Positions 1 to 10,374 are shown, numbered from the stretch's first letter. The stretch is 64,000 bases of DNA from Petrolisthes cinctipes (GCA_033782935.1 JAWQEG010001240.1:62001-126000), one strand, 5' to 3'. Made by a program: numbers and translations. The notes: generated by a model from the letters alone, not told the origin.

Positions 1-2892
1 TTTTGGGGTCCCAGAAGCGATCTGTACATGCCTACTCCGTGTTAGAGTATTTTCAAAATTAAGGCCCAAAACATGCTGAAAATCGATATTTTTGGTGCCC
101 AAAGTCAATATGTGCATGGATCTTCTGTACCCGTTTATATCTCAAATTCAGGCTCAAAACACCCGAAAATTCAATATTTTGGGGTCCCAGAAGCAATCTG
201 TACATGCCTACTCAGTGCAAGAATATTTTCAAAATATAGGCTAAAAACATGCTAAAAATCGATCTTTTAGGTGCCAAAAAGTCGATATCTCTATTTCAGT
301 CCCAAAACACCCGAAAATTCGATATTTAGGGGTCCCAGAAGCGATCTGTACATGCCTACTCCGTGTTAGAGTATTTTCAAAATACATGCTCAAAACATAC
401 TGAAAATCGATCTTTTAGGTGCACAAAAGTCGATATGTGCATGCATCTTCAGTACCCGTTTATATCTCAAATTCAGGCTCAAAACACCCGAAAATTCAAT
501 ATTTTGGGGCCCCAGAAGCAATCTGTACATGCCTACTCAGTGTTAGAGTATTTTCAAAATACAGGCCCAAAACATGCTGAAAATCGATATTTTAGATGCC
601 CAAAGTCAATATGTGCATGTATCTTCTGTACCCGTTTATATCTCAAATTCAGGCTCAAAACACCCGAAAATTCAATATTTTGGGGTCCCAGAAGCAATCT
701 GTACATGCCTACACAGTGCTAGAATATTTTCAAAATATAGGCTAAAAACATGCTAAAAATCGACATTTTAGGTGCCAAAAAATCGATATCTCAAATTCAG
801 TCCCAAAACACCCGAAAATTCGATATTTAGGGGTCCCAGAAGCGATCTGTACATGCCTACTCCGTGTTAGAGTATTTACAAAATACATGCTCAAAACATA
901 CTGAAAATCGATCTTTTAGGTGCCCAAAGTCAATATGTGCATGTATCTTCTGTACCCGTTTATATCTCAAATTCAGGCTCAAAACACCCGAAAATTCGAT
1001 ATTTAGAGGTCCCAGAAGGTATCTGTACATGCCTACTCCGTGATAGAGTATTTTCAAAATACAGGCCAAAAACATACTGAAAATCGATCTTTTAGGTGCC
1101 CAAAAGTCGATATGTGCATGCATCTTCTGTACCCGTTTATATCTCAAATTCTGGCCCTAAACACCCGAAAATTCGATATTTTGGGGTCCCAGAAGCGATC
1201 TGTACATGCCTACTCTGTGTTAGAGTATTTTCAAAATTAAGGCCCAAAACATGCTGAAAATCGATATTTTTGGTTCCCAAAGTCAATATGTGCATGTATC
1301 TTCTGTACCCGTTTATATCTCAAATTCAGGCTCAAAACACCCGAAAATTCAATATTTTGGGGTCCCAGAAGCAATCTGTACATGCCTACTCAGTGCTAGA
1401 ATATTTTCAAAATATAGGATAAAAACATGCTAAAAATCGATCTTTTAGGTGCCAAAAAGTCGATATCTCAAATTCAGTCCCAAAAAACCCGAAAATTCGA
1501 TATTTAGGGGTCCCAGAAGCGATCTGTACATGCCTACTCCGTGTAAGAGTATTTTCAAAATACATGCTCAAAACATACTGAAAATCGATCTTTTAGGTGC
1601 ACAAAAGTCGATATGTGCATGCATCTTCAGTACCCGTTTATATCTCAAATTCAGGCTCAAAACACCCGAAAATTCAATATTTTGGGGTCCCAGAAGCAAT
1701 CTGTACATGCCTACTCAGTGATAGAGTATTTTCAAAATACAGGCCCAAAACATGCTGAAAATCGATATTTTAGATGCCCAAAGTCAATATGTCCATGTAT
1801 CTTCTGTACCCGTTTATATCTCAAATTCAGGCTCAAAACACCCGAAAATTCAATATTTTGGGGTCCCAGAAGCAATCTGTACATGCCTACACAGTGCTAG
1901 AATATTTTCAAAATATAGGCTAAAAACATGCTAAAAATCGACATTTTAGGTGCCAAAAAATCGATATCTCAAATTCAGTCCCAAAACACCCGAAAATTCG
2001 ATATTTAGAGGTCCCAGAAGGTATCTGTACATGCTTACTCCGTGTTAGAGTATTTTCAAAATACAGGCCAAAAACATACTGAAAATCGATCTTTTAGGTG
2101 CCCAAAAGTCGATATGTGCATGCATCTTCTGTACCCGTTTATATCTCAAATTCTGGCCCTAAACACCCGAAAATTCGATATTTTGGGGTCCCAGAAGCGA
2201 TCTGTACATGCCTACTCCGTGTTAGAGTATTTTCAAAATTCAGGCCTAAAACATGCTGAAAATCGATATTTTTGGTGCCCAAAGTCAATATGTGCATGGA
2301 TCTTCTGTACCCGTTTATATCTCAAATTCAGGCTCAAAACACCCGAAAATTCAATATTTTGGGGTCCCAGAAGCAATCTGTACATGCCTACTCAGTGCTA
2401 GAATATTTTCAAAATATAGGCTAAAAACATGCTAAAAATCGATCTTTTAGGTGCCAAAAAGTCGATATCTCTATTTCAGTCCCAAAACACCCGAAAATTC
2501 GATATTTAGGGGTCCCAGAAGCGATCTGTACATGCCTACTCCGTGTTAGAGTATTTTCAAAATACATGCTCAAAACATACTGAAAATCGATCTTTTAGGT
2601 GCACAAAAGTCGATATGTGCATGCATCTTCAGTACCCGTTTATATCTCAAATTCAGGCTCAAAACACCCGAAAATTCAATATTTTGGTGCCCCAGAAGCA
2701 ATCTGTACATGCCTACTCAGTGTTAGAGTATTTTCAAAATACAGGCCCAAAACATGCTGAAAATCGATATTTTAGATGCCCAAAGTCAATATGTGCATGT
2801 ATCTTCTGTACCCGTTTATATCTCAAATTCAGGCTCAAAACACCCGAAAATTCAATATTTTGGGGTCCCAGAAGCAATCTGTACATGCCTAC
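1..2892 (+). repeat. Duplicated block, partner 5,511-8,401 (offset 5,510)
   Basis: Monomer order and private variants match between 1-2,892 and 5,511-8,401, including the hybrid monomer and the GGGGCCCCAG start of B1 (506 and 6016). The offset drops to 5,509 after a 1 bp loss in B2 near 6,750 (GGCCCAAACATG). The match ends where C1 (CCTACACAG, 2,893) is replaced by C2 (CCTACTCAG, 8,402). Boundaries were estimated by eye. Confidence 0.75.
830..1005 (+). repeat. A1/B hybrid monomer (also at 3010 and 6340)
   Basis: This 176 bp monomer starts as A1 (ACATGCTCAAAACATACTG, ATCGATCTTTTAGGTGCC) and continues as B (CAAAGTCAATATGTGCATG). The switch lies in the shared TTAGGTGCCC. It follows C1 directly, so the local unit is A1-B1-C1-hybrid-A2 (677 bp between A monomers). 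Very similar hybrids lie at 3010-3185 and 6340-6515, which shows that one recombinant was later copied with its neighbours. The 830 copy also has GTATTTACAAAATAC, a change that breaks the dyad. Confidence 0.8.
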
Positions 2893-3170
2893 ACAGTGCT
2901 AGAATATTTTCAAAATATAGGCTAAAAACATGCTAAAAATCGACATTTTAGGTGCCAAAAAATCGATATCTCAAATTCAGTCCCAAAACACCCGAAAATT
3001 CGATATTTAGGGGTCCCAGAAGCGATCTGTACATGCCTACTCCGTGTTAGAGTATTTTCAAAATACATGCTCAAAACATACTGAAAATCGATCTTTTAGG
3101 TGCCCAAAGTCAATATGTGCATGTATCTTCTGTACCCGTTTATATCTCAAATTCGGGCTCAAAACACCCG
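1006..3170 (+). repeat. Duplicated block, partner 4,336-6,500 (offset 3,330)
   Basis: A monomers at 1006, 1507, 2008 and 2509 and the hybrid at 3010 correspond to 4336, 4837, 5338, 5839 and 6340. The shared private variant GTGTAAGAG occurs in A1 at 1541 and 4871. Together with the 5,510 bp duplication this implies a 2,180 bp relation between 329-1005 and 2509-3185. Confidence 0.75.
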
Positions 3171-3185
3171 AAAATTCAATATTTT
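3010..3185 (+). repeat. A1/B hybrid monomer, second copy
   Basis: Same A1-to-B switch as at 830-1005, but this copy is followed by a C1 monomer at 3186 and then A2 at 3334, so A-type starts are 324 bp apart. It has one private change, TTCGGGCTC, in its last third. Confidence 0.8.
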
Positions 3186-6100
3186 GGGGTCCCAGAAGCA
3201 ATCTGTACATGCCTACACAGTGCTAGAATATTTTCAAAATATAGGCTAAAAACATGCTAAAAATCGACATTTTAGGTGCCAAAAAATCGATATCTCAAAT
3301 TCAGTCCCAAAACACTCGAAAATTCGGTATTTAGAGGTCCCAGAAGGTATCTGTACATGCCTACTCCGTGATAGAGTATTTTCAAAATACAGGCCAAAAA
3401 CATATTGAAAATCGATCTTTTAGGTGCCCAAAAGTCGATATGTGCATGCATCTTCTGTACCCGTTTATATCTCAAATTCCTGCCCTAAACACCCGAAAAT
3501 TCGATATTTTGGGGTCCCAGAAGCGATCTGTACATGCCTACTCTGTGTTAGAGTATTTTCAAAATTAAGGCCCAAAACATGCTGAAAATCGATATTTTTG
3601 GTTCCCAAAGTCAATATGTGCATGTATCTTCTGTACCCGTTTATATCTCAAATTCAGGCTCAAAACACCCGAAAATTCAATATTTTGGGGTCCCAGAAGC
3701 AATCTGTACATGCCTACTCAGTGCTAGAATATTTTCAAAATATAGGCTCAAAACATGCTAAAAATCGATCTTTTAGGTGCCAAAAAGTCGATATCTCAAA
3801 TTCAGTCCCAAAAAACCCGAAAATTTGATATTTAGGGGTCCCAGAAGCGATCTGTACATGCCTACTCCGTGATAGAGTATTTTCAAAATACTTGCTCAAA
3901 ACATACTGAAAATCGATCTTTTAGGTGCCCAAAAGTCGATATGTGCATGCATCTTCTGTACCCGTTTATATCTCAAATTCTGGCCCTAAACACCCGAAAA
4001 TTCGTTATTTTGGGGCCCCAGAAGCGATCTGTACATGCCTACTCTGTGTTAGAGTATTTTCAAAATACAGGCCCAAAACATGCTGAAAATCGATATTTTT
4101 GGTTCCCAAAGTCAATATGTGCATGTATCTTCTGTACCCGTTTATATCTCAAATTCAGGCTCAAAACACCCGAAAATTCAATATTTTGGGGTCCCAGAAG
4201 CAATCTGTACATGCCTACACAGTGCTAGAATATTTTCAAAATATAGGCTCAAAACATGCTAAAAATCGACATTTTAGGTGCCAAAAAATCGATATCTCAA
4301 ATTCAGTCCCAAAACACCCGAAAATTCTATATTTAGAGGTCCCAGAAGGTATCTGTACATGCCTACTCCGTGATAGAGTATTTTCAAAATACAGGCCAAA
4401 AACATACTGAAAATCGATCTTTTAGGTGCCCAAAAGTCGATATGTGCATGCATCTTCTGTACCCGTTTATATCTCAAATTCTGGCCCTAAACACCCGAAA
4501 ATTCGATATTTTGGGGTCCCAGAAGCGATCTGTACATGCCTACTCTGTGTTAGAGTATTTTCAAAATTAAGGCCCAAAACATGCTGAAAATCGATATTTT
4601 TGGTTCCCAAAGTCAATATGAGCATGTATCTTCTGTACCCGTTTATATCTCAAATTCAGGCTCAAAACACCCGAAAATTCAATATTTTGGGGTCCCAGAA
4701 GCAATCTGTACATGCCTACTCAGTGCTAGAATATTTTCAAAATATAGGCTCAAAACATGCTAAAAATCGATCTTTTAGGTGCCAAAAAGTCGATATCTCA
4801 AATTCAGTCCCAAAAAACCCGAAAATTCGATATTTAGGGGTCCCAGAAGCGATCTGTACATGCCTACTCCGTGTAAGAGTATTTTCAAAATACATGCTCA
4901 AAACATACTGAAAATCGATCTTTTAGGTGCACAAAAGTCGATATGTGCATGCATCTTCAGTACCCGTTTATATCTCAAATTCAGGCTGAAAACACCCGAA
5001 AATTCAATATTTTGGGGTCCCAGAAGCAATCTGTACATGCCTACTCAGTGTTAGAGTATTTTCAAAATACAGGCCCAAAACATGCTGAAAATCGATATTT
5101 TAGATGCCCAAAGTCAATATGTGCATGTATCTTCTGTACCCGTTTATATCTCAAATTCAGGCTCAAAACACCCGAAAATTCAATATTTTGGGGTCCCAGA
5201 AGCAATCTGTACATGCCTACACAGTGCTAGAATATTTTCAAAATATAGGCTAAAAACATGCTAAAAATCGACATTTTAGGTGCGAAAAAATCGATATCTC
5301 AAATTCAGTCCCAAAACACCCGAAAATTCGATATTTAGAGGTCCCAGAAGGTATCTGTACATGCTTACTCCGTGTTAGAGTATTTTCAAAATACAGGCCA
5401 AAAACATACTGAAAATCGATCTTTTAGGTGCCCAAAAGTCGATATGTGCATGCATCTTCTGTACCCGTTTATATCTCAAATTCTGGCCCTAAACACCCGA
5501 AAATTCGATATTTTGGGGTCCCAGAAGCGATCTGTACATGCCTACTCCGTGTTAGAGTATTTTCAAAATTCAGGCCCAAAACATGCTGAAAATCGATATT
5601 TTTGGTGCCCAAAGTCAATATGTGCATGGATCTTCTGTACCCGTTTATATCTCAAATTCAGGCTCAAAACACCCGAAAATTCAATATTTTGGGGTCCCAG
5701 AAGCAATCTGTACATGCCTACTCAGTGCTAGAATATTTTCAAAATATAGGCTAAAAACATGCTAAAAATCGATCTTTTAGGTGCCAAAAAGTCGATATCT
5801 CTATTTCAGTCCCAAAACACCCGAAAATTCGATATTTAGGGGTCCCAGAAGCGATCTGTACATGCCTACTCCGTGTTAGAGTATTTTCAAAATACATGCT
5901 CAAAACATACTGAAAATCGATCTTTTAGGTGCACAAAAGTCGATATGTGCATGCATCTTCAGTACCCGTTTATATCTCAAATTCAGGCTCAAAACACCCG
6001 AAAATTCAATATTTTGGGGCCCCAGAAGCAATCTGTACATGCCTACTCAGTGTTAGAGTATTTTCAAAATACAGGCCCAAAACATGCTGAAAATCGATAT

Positions 6101-6339
6101 TTTAGATGCCCAAAGTCAATATGTGCATGTATCTTCTGTACCCGTTTATATATCAAATTCAGGCTCAAAACACCCGAAAATTCAATATTTTGGGGTCCCA
6201 GAAGCAATCTGTACATGCCTACACAGTGCTAGAATATTTTCAAAATATAGGCTAAAAACATGCTAAAAATCGACATTTTAGGTGCCAAAAAATCGATATC
6301 TCAAATTCAGTCCCAAAACACCCGAAAATTCGATATTTA

Positions 6340-6515
6340 GGGGTCCCAGAAGCGATCTGTACATGCCTACTCCGTGTTAGAGTATTTTCAAAATACATGC
6401 TCAAAACATACTGAAAATCGATCTTTTAGGTGCCCAAAGTCAATATGTGCATGTATCTTCTGTACCCGTTTATATCTCAAATTCAGGCTCAAAACACCCG
6501 AAAATTCGATATTTA
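6340..6515 (+). repeat. A1/B hybrid monomer, third copy
   Basis: Same structure as 830-1005, again followed directly by A2 (6516). It lies 5,510 bp from the first copy and 3,330 bp from the second, matching the offsets of the two large zone 1 duplications. Confidence 0.8.
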
Positions 6516-9500
6516 GAGGTCCCAGAAGGTATCTGTACATGCCTACTCCGTGATAGAGTATTTTCAAAATACACGCCAAAAACATACTGAAAATCGATCT
6601 TTTAGGTGCCCAAAAGTCGATATGTGCATGCATCTTCTGTACCCGTTTATATCTCAAATTCTGGCCCTAAACACCCGAAAATTCGATATTTTGGGGTCCC
6701 AGAAGCGATCTGTACATGCCTACTCTGTGTTAGAGTACTTTCAAAATTAAGGCCCAAACATGCTGAAAATCGATATTTTTGGTTCCCAAAGTCAATATGT
6801 GCATGTATCTTCTGTACCCGTTTATATCTCAAATTCAGGCTCAAAACACCCGAAAATTCAATATTTTGGGGTCCCAGAAGCAATCTGTACATGCCTACTC
6901 AGTGCTAGAATATTTTCAAAATATAGGCTCAAAACATGCTAAAAATCGATCTTTTAGGTGCCAAAAAGTCGATATCTCAAATTCAGTCCCAAAAAACCCG
7001 AAAATTCGATATTTAGGGGTCCCAGAAGCGATCTGTACATGCCTACTCCGTGTTAGAGTATTTTCAAAATACATGCTCAAAACATACTGAAAATCGATCT
7101 TTTAGGTGCACAAAAGTCGATATGTGCATGCATCTTCAGTACCCGTTTATATCTCAAATTCAGGCTCAAAACACCCGAAAATTCAATATTTTGTGGTCCC
7201 AGAAGCAATCTGTACATGCCTACTCAGTGTTAGAGTATTTTCAAAATACAGGCCCAAAACATGCTGAAAATCGATATTTTAGATGCCCAAAGTCAATATG
7301 TGCATGTATCTTCTGTACCCGTTTATATCTCAAATTCAGGCTCAAAACACCCGAAAATTCAATATTTTGGGGTCCCAGAAGCAATCTGTACATGCCTACA
7401 AAGTGCTAGAATATTTTCAAAATATAGGCTAAAAACATGCTAAAAATCGACATTTTAGGTGCCAAAAAATCGATATCTCAAATTCAGTCCCAAAACACCC
7501 GAAAATTCGATATTTAGAGGTCCCAGAAGGTATCTGTACATGCTTACTCCGTGTTAGAGTATTTTCAAAATACAGGCCAAAAACATACTGAAAATCGATC
7601 TTTTAGGTGCCCAAAAGTCGATATGTGCATGCATCTTCTGTACCCGTTTATATCTCAAATTCTGGCCCTAAACACCCGAAAATTCGATATTTTGGGGTCC
7701 TAGAAGCGATCTGTACATGCCTACTCCGTGTTAGAGTATTTTCAAAATTCAGGCCTAAAACATGCTGAAAATCGATATTTTTGGTGCCCAAAGTCAATAT
7801 GTGCATGGATCTTCTGTACCCGTTTATATCTCAAATTCAGGCTCAAAACACCCGAAAATTCAATATTTTGGGGTCCCAGAAGCAATCTGTACATGCCTAA
7901 TCAGTGCTAGAATATTTTCAAAATATAGGCTAAAAACATGCTAAAAATCGATCTTTTAGGTGCCAAAAAGTCGATATCTCTATTTCAGTCCCAAAACACC
8001 CGAAAATTCGATATTTAGGGGTCCCAGAAGCGATCTGTACATGCCTACTCCGTGTTAGAGTATTTTCAAAATACATGCTCAAAACATACTGAAAATCGAT
8101 CTTTTAGGTGCACAAAAGTCGATATGTGCATGCATCTTCAGTACCCGTTTATATCTCAAATTCAGGCTCAAAACACCCGAAAATTCAATATTTTGGGGCC
8201 CCAGAAGCAATCTGTACATGCCTACTCAGTGTTAGAGTATTTTCAAAATACAGGCCCAAAACATGCTGAAAATCGATATTTTAGATGCCCAAAGTCAATA
8301 TGTGCATGTATCTTCTGTACCCGTTTATATCTCAAATTCAGGCTCAAAACACCCGAAAATTCAATATTTTGGGGTCCCAGAAGCAATCTGTACATGCCTA
8401 CTCAGTGCTAGAATATTTTCAAAATATAGGCTCAAAACATGCTAAAAATCGATCTTTTAGGTGCCAAAAAGTCGATATCTCAAATTCAGTCCCAAAAAAC
8501 CCGAAAATTCGATATTTAGGGGTCCCAGAAGCGATCTGTACATGCCTACTCCGTGATAGAGTATTTTCAAAATACATGCTCAAAACATACTGAAAATCGA
8601 TCTTTTAGGTGCCCAAAAGTCGATATGTGCATGCATCTTCTGTACCCGTTTATATCTCAAATTCTGGCCCTAAACACCAGAAAATTCGTTATTTTGGGGT
8701 CCCAGAAGCGATCTGTACATGCCTACTCTGTGTTAGAGTATTTTCAAAATACAGGCCCAAAACATGCTGAAAATCGATGTTTTTGGTTCCCAAAGTCAAT
8801 ATGTGCATGTATCTTCTGTACCCGTTTATATCTCAAATTCAGGCTCAAAACACCCGAAAATTCAATATTTTGGGGTCCCAGAAGCAATCTGTACATGCCT
8901 ACACAGTGCTAGAATATTTTCAAAATATAGGCTAAAAACATGCTAAAAATCGACATTTTAGGTGCCAAAAAATCGATATATCAAATTCAGTCCCAAAACA
9001 CCCGAAAATTCGATATTTAGAGGTCCCAGAAGGTATCTGTACATGCTTACTCCGTGTCAGAGTATTTTCAAAATACAGGCCAAAAACATACTGAAAATCG
9101 ATCTTTTAGGTGCACAAAAGTCGATATGTGCATGCATCTTCTGTACCCGTTTATATCTCAAATTCTGGCCCTAAACACCCGAAAATTCGATATTTTGGGG
9201 TCCCAGAAGCGATCTGTACATGCCTACTCCGTGTTAGAGTATTTTCAAAATTCAGGCCCAAAACATGCTGAAAATCGATATTTTGGGGGCCCAAAGTCAA
9301 TATGTGCATGTATCTTCCGTACCCGTTTATATCTCAAATTCAGGCTCAAAACACCCGAAAATTCAATATTTTGGGGTCCCAGAAGCAATCTGTACATGCC
9401 TACTCAGTGCTAGAATATTTTCAAAATATAGGATAAAAACATGCTAAAAATCGATCTTTTAGGTGCCAAAAAGTCGATATCTCAAATTCAGTCCCAAAAA

Positions 9501-9562
9501 ACCCGAAAATTCGATATTTAGGGGTCCCAGAAGCGATCTGTACATGCCTACTCCGTGTTAGA

Positions 9563-9577
9563 GTATTTTCAAAATAC
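9563..9577. other. 15 bp dyad, GTATTTT-C-AAAATAC
   Basis: A perfect inverted repeat with 7 bp arms and a 1 bp centre, present in A1, A2 and B1 monomers throughout the window. In C monomers both arm ends are changed together (ATATTTT-C-AAAATAT, 9916-9930), so symmetry is kept. B2 has lost it in one arm (AAAATTC). It could be a protein binding dyad or a cruciform-prone site; no function is shown by sequence alone. Confidence 0.75.
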
Positions 9578-9624
9578 ATGCTCAAAACATACTGAAAATC
9601 GATCTTTTAGGTGCACAAAAGTCG

Positions 9625-9638
9625 ATATGTGCATGCAT
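9625..9638. other. 14 nt alternating purine-pyrimidine tract with TGCATGCA palindrome
   Basis: ATATGTGCATGCAT alternates purine and pyrimidine at every step and contains the palindrome TGCATGCA at 9630-9637. B monomers have the equally alternating ATATGTGCATGTAT. Such tracts can favour left-handed DNA, though AT steps make this weak. C monomers lack it because it falls in their 29 bp deletion. Confidence 0.6.
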
Positions 9639-9645
9639 CTTCAGT

Positions 9646-9662
9646 ACCCGTTTATATCTCAA
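9646..9662 (-). other. CENP-B-box-like half site, in A and B monomers only
   Basis: On the minus strand this reads TTGAGATATAAACGGGT. Against the core pattern nTTCGnnnnAnnCGGGn of the mammalian CENP-B box it agrees at 7 of 9 fixed positions: the A and CGGG half is intact, but TTCG reads TGAG. The two misses are in bases known to matter for CENP-B contact, so binding by CENP-B itself is unlikely. The CGGG half lies in the 29 bp missing from C monomers, so trimers alternate with-with-without. Confidence 0.35.
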
Positions 9663-9667
9663 ATTCA

Positions 9668-9697
9668 GGCTCAAAACACCCGAAAATTCAATATTTT
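9668..9697. other. Phased A/T tracts at the head of each half-unit
   Basis: In the half-unit starting at 9668, AAAA lies at positions 6-9 and 16-19 and TTTT at 27-30; in the half-unit starting at 9756 the tracts lie at 6-9, 17-20 and 27-30. Spacing of 10 to 11 bp matches the helical repeat, so intrinsic bending every 88 bp is predicted. In C monomers two of the tracts are lengthened to five A. Confidence 0.6.
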
Positions 9698-9843
9698 GGG
9701 TTCCCAGAAGCAATCTGTACATGCCTACTCAGTGTTAGAGTATTTTCAAAATACAGGCCCAAAACATGCTGAAAATCGATATTTTAGATGCCCAAAGTCA
9801 ATATGTGCATGTATCTTCTGTACCCGTTTATATCTCAAATTCA
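9668..9843 (+). repeat. Pair of diverged 88 bp half-units inside one monomer
   Basis: The monomer is itself an old tandem dimer. When phased on GGCTCAAAAC (9668) and GGCCCAAAAC (9756), the halves 9668-9755 and 9756-9843 are both 88 bp. I count 56 identical positions of 88 without gaps, compared with about 28% expected by chance at this base composition. Best conserved are the first ten bases (9 of 10), TCRATATTTT (9 of 10), the CAAT-TG-CATG region and the final AAAT-CA. In A monomers the second half has 89 bp and in C monomers 60 bp, so a trimer is 88+89+88+88+88+60 = 501 bp. Confidence 0.85.
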
Positions 9844-9873
9844 GGCTCAAAACACCCGAAAATTCAATATTTT
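9698..9873 (+). repeat. B1 monomer, 176 bp (exemplar)
   Basis: A full-length monomer marked by TTTTAGATGCCC and by GTCAATATGTGCATGTATC. Its two halves, 9668-9755 and 9756-9843 when phased on GGCTCAAAAC and GGCCCAAAAC, are related to each other. This copy reads GGGTTCCC at its start where most copies read GGGGTCCC. Confidence 0.93.
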
Positions 9874-10021
9874 GGGGTCCCAGAAGCAATCTGTACATGC
9901 CTACACAGTGCTAGAATATTTTCAAAATATAGGCTAAAAACATGCTAAAAATCGACATTTTAGGTGCCAAAAAATCGATATCTCAAATTCAGTCCCAAAA
10001 TACCCGAAAATTCGATATTTA
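9874..10021 (+). repeat. C1 monomer, 148 bp, internally deleted (exemplar)
   Basis: A shortened monomer. Compared with A1 it lacks the 29 bp corresponding to 9629-9657; the junction lies at 9981/9982 within CGATATCTC. The bases ATAT lie at the end of both flanks in A1, so the deletion probably arose between short repeats. The junction creates GATATC (EcoRV) at 9977-9982, a site that A and B monomers lack. Its dyad reads ATATTTTCAAAATAT at 9916-9930. The same deletion is present in every C monomer I followed, so it predates the amplification of the array. Confidence 0.93.
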
Positions 10022-10198
10022 GAGGTCCCAGAAGGTATCTGTACATGCTTACTCCGTGTTAGAGTATTTTCAAAATACAGGCCAAAAACATACTGAAAAT
10101 CGATCTTTTAGGTGCACAAAAGTCGATATGTGCATGCATCTTCTGTACCCGTTTATATCTCAAATTCTGGCCCTAAACACCCGAAAATTCGATATTTT
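10022..10198 (+). repeat. A2 monomer, 177 bp (exemplar)
   Basis: Begins GAGGTCCCAGAAGGTATCTG instead of GGGGTCCCAGAAGCGATCTG, then has ACAGGCCAAAAACATACTG, and ends with TTCTGGCCCTAAACACCC. In this part of the window A2 reads GTGCACAAAAG, whereas elsewhere it mostly reads GTGCCCAAAAG, so A1-like bases have moved into some A2 copies. Confidence 0.92.
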
Positions 10199-10374
10199 GG
10201 GGTCCCAGAAGCGATCTGTACATGCCTACTCCGTGTTAGAGTATTTTCAAAATTCAGGCCCAAAACATGCTGAAAATCGATATTTTTGGGGCCCAAAGTC
10301 AATATGTGCATGTATCTTCCGTACCCGTTTATATCTCAAATTCAGGCTCAAAACACCCGAAAATTCAATATTTT
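10199..10374 (+). repeat. B2 monomer, 176 bp (exemplar)
   Basis: Begins GGGGTCCCAGAAGCGATCTG and has AAAATTCAGGCCCAAAAC, which breaks one arm of the dyad seen in the other monomers (AAAATTC instead of AAAATAC). Elsewhere B2 carries TTTTTGGTGCCC; here it reads TTTTTGGGGCCC. Confidence 0.92.

Larger units (their letters stand above)
9521..9697 (+). repeat. A1 monomer, 177 bp (exemplar)
   Basis: A full-length monomer. It holds the 15 bp dyad GTATTTTCAAAATAC at 9563-9577, the 8 bp palindrome TGCATGCA at 9630-9637 and the segment ACCCGTTTATATCTCAA at 9646-9662. A-type monomers alone carry ATGCAT (an NsiI site). A1 contains six CpG dinucleotides. It is one base longer than B because it reads CACAAAAGTC where B reads CCCAAAGTC. 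Confidence 0.93.

Noticed and set aside
363..722. Family of 119-codon frames with cysteines, repeated every 501 or 1,002 bp
   Set aside because: They are translations of the A-B part of the satellite. Substitutions among copies show no sign of sparing amino acids, and the second frame (60 codons, starting at ATGCTGAAAATCGAT) overlaps them. No domain is recognisable.
9521..9530. GGGGTCCCAG as a G-quadruplex or terminator stem
   Set aside because: Only one run of four G per monomer, with the next run too far away for a quadruplex, and the GGG-T-CCC stem has only 3 bp arms.
9630..9637. TGCATGCA as a plant RY/seed regulatory element or promoter
   Set aside because: The octamer is found in every A monomer as part of the satellite and no gene lies nearby, so a promoter role is not supported.
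9668..9755. A further halving of the 88 bp unit into 44 bp
   Set aside because: Only short A/T-rich words such as ATATTTT and GTATTTT recur; the two 44 bp parts do not align beyond chance by eye.
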